NCBI GenBank assembly: GCA_024236295.1
Contig: JACKKT010000005.1
Span: 1-64,000, forward strand
Origin: Kordiimonadaceae bacterium
Lineage (GTDB): Bacteria > Pseudomonadota > Alphaproteobacteria > Sphingomonadales > Emcibacteraceae
Length of the DNA stretch: 64,000 bases
Direction: 5' to 3'
Under the pieces are notes generated by a model, which saw nothing but the letters and a program-made list of their open reading frames with translations, had not been told where the DNA came from and did no database searches. A program made the position numbers and the translations under genes. Positions 59,956 through 64,000 of this stretch are shown piece by piece (the stretch's first letter is position 1; the number at the start of each line of letters is the position of its first letter).

Positions 59956-62900
59956 ATGTCCGACAGCGATCAAAAGCAAAGCCTTTCCACCACAGTTTCC
60001 AGCACAGCCAGTGCTGATACAATCAGCCAGAAACCCAAAAACAAAAAACTGAAGCAAATCGGCATTCTGATGTCGTTGCTGCCGCTTGCGGCCTGCGGTG
60101 GAAGCAGTGGCGGCGGAGGTGAGAATCCTGATGATACGCCTGATCCTGCGCCGCCTGCCCCGACACCAACCCCTGATTTTACTGAAAACCCGACCAATGT
60201 CTTTATCGCTGTTGACAGCAGCGACAGTGTCCTCTCCAAAGCTTCTGCAACAGCAGATCTGACCGTAACCGGCAAGGGCGGCAATGACACGATCAGCACC
60301 GGATCCGGCGATGACATCGTTGATGGCGGAAGCGGTGATGATATTATTTCAACCGGCGCAGGCGATGATATTGTAAAAGGCGGTCCGGACAATGACACCA
60401 TTTCAACAGGGACCGGTGCCGATTTAATCCGAGGCGGTAATGGCATCGATGCCATCAATGCCGGTGCTGATAATGATGCCATCGTTGTCGTCGGCACCAC
60501 AAGTGCCAATCAGTATGTCCAGGCCGATATTACCAACCCCGCCGGGTCGGGAACCGATCTTTCGGCACTTATTACCTTGGCCGACCTTAACGGCCGTGGC
60601 GTCAGCGAAGTGGGCAGCGGCGAAACCATTGACGGCGGAACCGGCACTAACACACTGTTTATCTATGGTACTGTTGATCTGACCGGCGTAACCCTGACCA
60701 ATGTCACGGTTCTTGTGGTCAATTCAGATGTCACCCTGACCGCCGCTCAGATGGCACAGTTCACCACCGTCGACGGGGACGGCAGTTCAGTGATCAATAT
60801 CGAGGTGCCGCCCGGTGATAACTATATCATTGATTTAAGCAGCCTTAATATCACCGATATTGGCAATCTTAATATTGACGGCGATGTCACTTTTATAATT
60901 GATGATGCCACTGACCTTGCTGAAATCGGCGCCATAAATACCGGCAGCACGGCCGATGTAAAGGTACAGATCAACGGTAATGGCGGCAGCACCAATGTAA
61001 ATCTTGGTGATATTGCTGCCAAAATCAATAATGCCACCACCATTGACCTTGCCCCCACCGTCACGCTGCAGGTTGACGATGCGGATGACATTACAAATCT
61101 TGGCTTAAGCGAAATATCCGGAAGCGGGAATATCGATACCGGCGGCAACAATGATATTGACGATGCCCTTAACAATAATGTGGATGTTGTTGCAAATTCA
61201 GCTCCGGTCGCTGTATCAGACACTGCAGCAACAGATGAAAACTCCCCTGTCACCTTTGACGTTCTAGCCAACGACACCGATAAAAACAGCGATGCACTTG
61301 CCATTACCGGTGCCAATATTACAAATGGCAGCGGAACAGTTTCAATCGTCAATAATGAATTGGTGTATGACCCCGATGGCACCTATGCACATCTTAATGC
61401 CGGGCAAAGCGCCGATGTCTTGATCGACTATGAAATCTCTGACGGCAATGGCGGTGTTGATACCGCCACGCTGACCGTTACCGTAAATGGGGCAACGAAC
61501 ATTATCAATGGCACCGATGCATCCGAAACATTAAACGGAACAGATGCAGACGACATAATTAATGGCGGCAGTGGTAATGATATAATAACCGGCGGCGATG
61601 GTGATGACTTGATCTATGGCGGTAAAGACATGGATACAGTTGACGGCGGACAGGGCAATGATCATATAGTTGTTATCGGCACCACGACCGAAGGACAGTA
61701 TGACGCTTCAGCAATCACTAATCCGGGGGGTAGCGGGTTTGATTTATCTTCCCTGATAAGTCTGGATGATCTTAACGGACACCTGATCAGCGATGCCGTA
61801 AACGGCGAAACCATTGATGGTGGTGCTGGGGATAATACCCTTTATATTTACGGAAATACTGACCTGACAGGGGTCAGCATCAGTAATATTACAAATTTGG
61901 TGGTCAATTCCGATGTCACGCTAACTGTTTCCCAGATTTTACAATTCACAAATATTGACGGCGATGGGAATTCTGTTCTTAATATTGTCGTCCCGGATGA
62001 CGCCAATAATTATATCCTTGATTTAACAAAAATTAATTTGACCGATATCGCCGAAATACATGTCAGCGGTGATCTTACATTTGTTATAGATGATGCAACT
62101 GATTTTTCTGGTATCCAGAACATTTCAGCGGAAGCCGGAAGTGAAATATATCTGGAAATCAATCAGCAACAACCCATGTCAGTGATCACGCTTGATGAAA
62201 TTGCGACTGTTTTTGATCAGGTCATCGTTGTTGACTATGAAGGGGATGGCTATGTCTATCCGATGATTTATAATGCTGGCGGAAATTTTGAAACCGATGC
62301 ACAAAGCGGCTTTATTTCTGAAATCGCCCAAAATTATGATTATTCGCCTCGTCTTTATCTTTATGGTGACCAGAGTGGAAATGAAACCTGGACATTAGAC
62401 CTTACCGGATACGATCTATCAGGCATCGGCAGAATATATCTCAGTGAAAATGGTGTGGAAGAAATTACCTTTAACGACCAAAATATACAAGACTGGGACG
62501 ACAGTAGCTCAATCTCATCAAGATTGTTTATTTACGGTGGACAAACAGATATACTTAATACCGGATCAGATGATTGGACATTTGAAATTTCACAGATTAA
62601 CAGTGAAGGTCTGAAATATATTTATAGAAATGGCAATGACTTCATTTATATCGACTCTGCCCTAGCAAAAGCCAACGGGTTTACAATTCCTGACGGATTT
62701 ATTGAAACAGAACCAAACCAGTTTTTAGCGGATGAAAATAATCTGGAACCGACCCTTGATCAATCCTTATCAGATCAAAATCTTACTGTTACAGGAAATG
62801 ATGGCCAATATATCTGGATATCTACCGGATCCGGTGACGATCACATAACAATTGGTGACCAGCAAATAATGTCATATGTATATGCAGGGGCCGGGAATGA

Positions 62901-64000
62901 TTTTATCACCGGTGGCTCAGGTCGGGATACCGTTCGCGCCAAGGAAGGAGACGACATCATTTTGGCCGGTGGTGGCAATGACCGAATTTATGGTGGTGAT
63001 GGCGCCGATTATATGGATGGCGGCGATGGTACTCAGGACCAGATAAACTATTACCAAAGTCCTGAAGCGGTCTATATTAATCTGGAGACCAGTGTGGTGT
63101 ATGGTGGCTTTGCCGATGGAGACACCATATTAAATATAGAAGACGTAATCGGCAGTGCCTTCAATGACACAATTATAGGTGACGCAAACGATAACGGGCT
63201 ATATGGTGGCGATGCCGGTTTCGAACTAATCTATGGCGGCGCTGGTAATGATGAAATCCGCGGCATGGGACAGCTTTATGGTGAAGCTGGAAATGATAGC
63301 TTTGATATTAACCAGCGGGAAGATCACAGCAATACCGTTATCGACGGGGGGACAGGTATTGATGTTGTAAACTTCTATGTGGATTATAATGATGGCCAAC
63401 CTAATTCCTGGGACCCCTTCCCGACGTCCATGTCACTCGAAAATATTGAAATATTTCGTGTGCGGTCAAATGGGGAAAATGCCGAAACCAACATTGATAT
63501 TTCTGCACAGGATGTCATTGATTTTACCGATGATAATAATGCGCTGTATATAACCACGTTCAATTCAAACTATCTGGATACAATTACTGTTTCTACTGAT
63601 TCCACATGGACTTACATCGATGAAGTGGAATATAGTTTTACCGATCATGATGGCCAATATTCATCATATTACCTTCAATATGAAAGCAATGGAGCAACAA
63701 TATATATTGATACGAGAATTGAAAACCAGACTGGGTTTCCCGTCCCCAACACAAATTATACCGAAACTTCGACCAATGTTTTTGTGGCGCCGGACGATAT
63801 TGATGGCTATTTCCGGTATGGTGACAGCACTGATAATCTGACTGTTACAGGAAAAGCGCAAAACGATGAAATAATCACGGGTATCGGCGATGACATTATT
63901 GATGCCGGCGATGGAAGTAATTCGTTAATTAGTGGTGCTGGAAACGACACGATAACAGTTGCAGGTTCGGGTGATACTTTTATCAACAGCGGTGATAATG
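59956..64000 (+). CDS. Giant RTX-repeat surface lipoprotein, runs off the right edge
   Basis: The frame opens at 59956 and is still open at 64000 (at least 1348 residues). A Lys-rich stretch and a lipobox-like ILMSLLPLAAC (Cys47) are followed by a Gly/Pro-rich linker. RTX calcium-binding nonapeptides (G-G-x-G-x-D-x-x) occur near residues 110-160, 530-570, 960-1020 and at the edge, e.g. GGSGDDIIS and GGDGDDLIYGG. A cadherin-like unit (DENSPVTFDVLANDTD, SDGNGGVDTATLTVTV) lies at ~430-510. Two ~110-residue modules are internal duplicates. RTX proteins usually leave by type I secretion; the lipobox after a long N-terminus is unusual. The C-terminal secretion signal is outside the window. Confidence 0.88.
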   Translation, partial: MSDSDQKQSLSTTVSSTASADTISQKPKNKKLKQIGILMSLLPLAACGGSSGGGGENPDDTPDPAPPAPTPTPDFTENPTNVFIAVDSSDSVLSKASATADLTVTGKGGNDTISTGSGDDIVDGGSGDDIISTGAGDDIVKGGPDNDTISTGTGADLIRGGNGIDAINAGADNDAIVVVGTTSANQYVQADITNPAGSGTDLSALITLADLNGRGVSEVGSGETIDGGTGTNTLFIYGTVDLTGVTLTNVTVLVVNSDVTLTAAQMAQFTTVDGDGSSVINIEVPPGDNYIIDLSSLNITDIGNLNIDGDVTFIIDDATDLAEIGAINTGSTADVKVQINGNGGSTNVNLGDIAAKINNATTIDLAPTVTLQVDDADDITNLGLSEISGSGNIDTGGNNDIDDALNNNVDVVANSAPVAVSDTAATDENSPVTFDVLANDTDKNSDALAITGANITNGSGTVSIVNNELVYDPDGTYAHLNAGQSADVLIDYEISDGNGGVDTATLTVTVNGATNIINGTDASETLNGTDADDIINGGSGNDIITGGDGDDLIYGGKDMDTVDGGQGNDHIVVIGTTTEGQYDASAITNPGGSGFDLSSLISLDDLNGHLISDAVNGETIDGGAGDNTLYIYGNTDLTGVSISNITNLVVNSDVTLTVSQILQFTNIDGDGNSVLNIVVPDDANNYILDLTKINLTDIAEIHVSGDLTFVIDDATDFSGIQNISAEAGSEIYLEINQQQPMSVITLDEIATVFDQVIVVDYEGDGYVYPMIYNAGGNFETDAQSGFISEIAQNYDYSPRLYLYGDQSGNETWTLDLTGYDLSGIGRIYLSENGVEEITFNDQNIQDWDDSSSISSRLFIYGGQTDILNTGSDDWTFEISQINSEGLKYIYRNGNDFIYIDSALAKANGFTIPDGFIETEPNQFLADENNLEPTLDQSLSDQNLTVTGNDGQYIWISTGSGDDHITIGDQQIMSYVYAGAGNDFITGGSGRDTVRAKEGDDIILAGGGNDRIYGGDGADYMDGGDGTQDQINYYQSPEAVYINLETSVVYGGFADGDTILNIEDVIGSAFNDTIIGDANDNGLYGGDAGFELIYGGAGNDEIRGMGQLYGEAGNDSFDINQREDHSNTVIDGGTGIDVVNFYVDYNDGQPNSWDPFPTSMSLENIEIFRVRSNGENAETNIDISAQDVIDFTDDNNALYITTFNSNYLDTITVSTDSTWTYIDEVEYSFTDHDGQYSSYYLQYESNGATIYIDTRIENQTGFPVPNTNYTETSTNVFVAPDDIDGYFRYGDSTDNLTVTGKAQNDEIITGIGDDIIDAGDGSNSLISGAGNDTITVAGSGDTFINSGDN

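Noticed and set aside
60250..60460. CRISPR-like short repeats
   Set aside because: The repeats are in-frame RTX nonapeptide codons (G-G-x-G-x-D), not equal repeats with unique spacers.
59970..61382. Two minus-strand frames (179 and 186 codons) inside the RTX gene
   Set aside because: Low-complexity Ser/Pro/Val translation is the mirror image of repetitive RTX coding sequence.
1..64000. tRNA or rRNA genes
   Set aside because: No T-arm/acceptor pattern or rRNA segment was recognised by eye; a covariance-model scan would be decisive.

Overview
The window looks like chromosomal DNA of a Gram-negative, probably marine alphaproteobacterium. It is rich in signal-peptide proteins and outer-envelope functions, has a YceI/cytochrome b561 pair, an NnrU protein, a tryptophan dioxygenase of bacterial type, a very large RTX-repeat protein, and a CtrA-like TTAA-N7-TTAA box. 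Genus cannot be assigned from the sequence alone. No rRNA, tRNA, IS element or CRISPR array was recognised. Genes are densely packed on both strands, with many 1-4 nt stop/start or convergent overlaps.

Layout. 1-11 kb: the 5' part of a membrane histidine kinase (cut by the left edge), a SAM methyltransferase, a periplasmic penicillin acylase-type amidase, small housekeeping enzymes (GFA, MazG-like, OsmC), and two paralogous PLP decarboxylases flanking a membrane protein and an alpha/beta hydrolase. 11-21.7 kb: three tandem Sel1-repeat proteins, a DEAD-box helicase, an aminotransferase, YceI/cytochrome b561, a chemoreceptor and tryptophan 2,3-dioxygenase. 21.8-28.5 kb: M1 aminopeptidase, a TetR-type regulator, a tandem pair of related secreted proteins, a Gfo/Idh/MocA oxidoreductase and a lectin-like secreted protein.

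28.6-33.7 kb is the most unusual part. Two cassettes each begin with the same promoter/leader and the same roughly 93-residue N-terminal domain, but the C-terminal domains differ: a GH24 (T4-type) lysozyme with exact Glu-Asp-Thr spacing in one, an M15-type zinc peptidase in the other. Each is followed directly by a signal-peptide protein, as expected of effector/immunity pairs, and a second, nearly identical copy of one candidate immunity gene is present. The promoter (TTGACW, then a CGGGWCCCG palindrome) and a downstream hairpin/T-tract recur at 40.4-41.0 kb in front of a decayed DUF2341 phage gene. This suggests a phage-derived regulon.

33.7-55.7 kb: a large beta-propeller (Asp-box) secreted protein, an AT-rich membrane/coiled-coil protein resembling putative phage-abortive proteins, an LprI-like protein, NnrU, TPR and Sel1 proteins, a YpeA acetyltransferase, a glycosyltransferase, a Tat-exported HD-domain protein, a NYN-domain protein, HutD, a homoserine dehydrogenase operon with two RhtB/LysE exporters and a divergent LysR regulator, and an AhpD-like protein.

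55.7-59.7 kb ends in a prophage-like control/replication module: an S24-type CI repressor with operator repeats, a DUF1376 replication-associated gene, and between them about 300 nt of nested inverted repeats that end, on the minus strand, in a 12-bp hairpin plus T-tract. This resembles a structured leader RNA or immunity RNA. From 59,956 to the right edge runs an RTX-repeat, lipobox-bearing surface protein with an internally duplicated module; it continues beyond the window.
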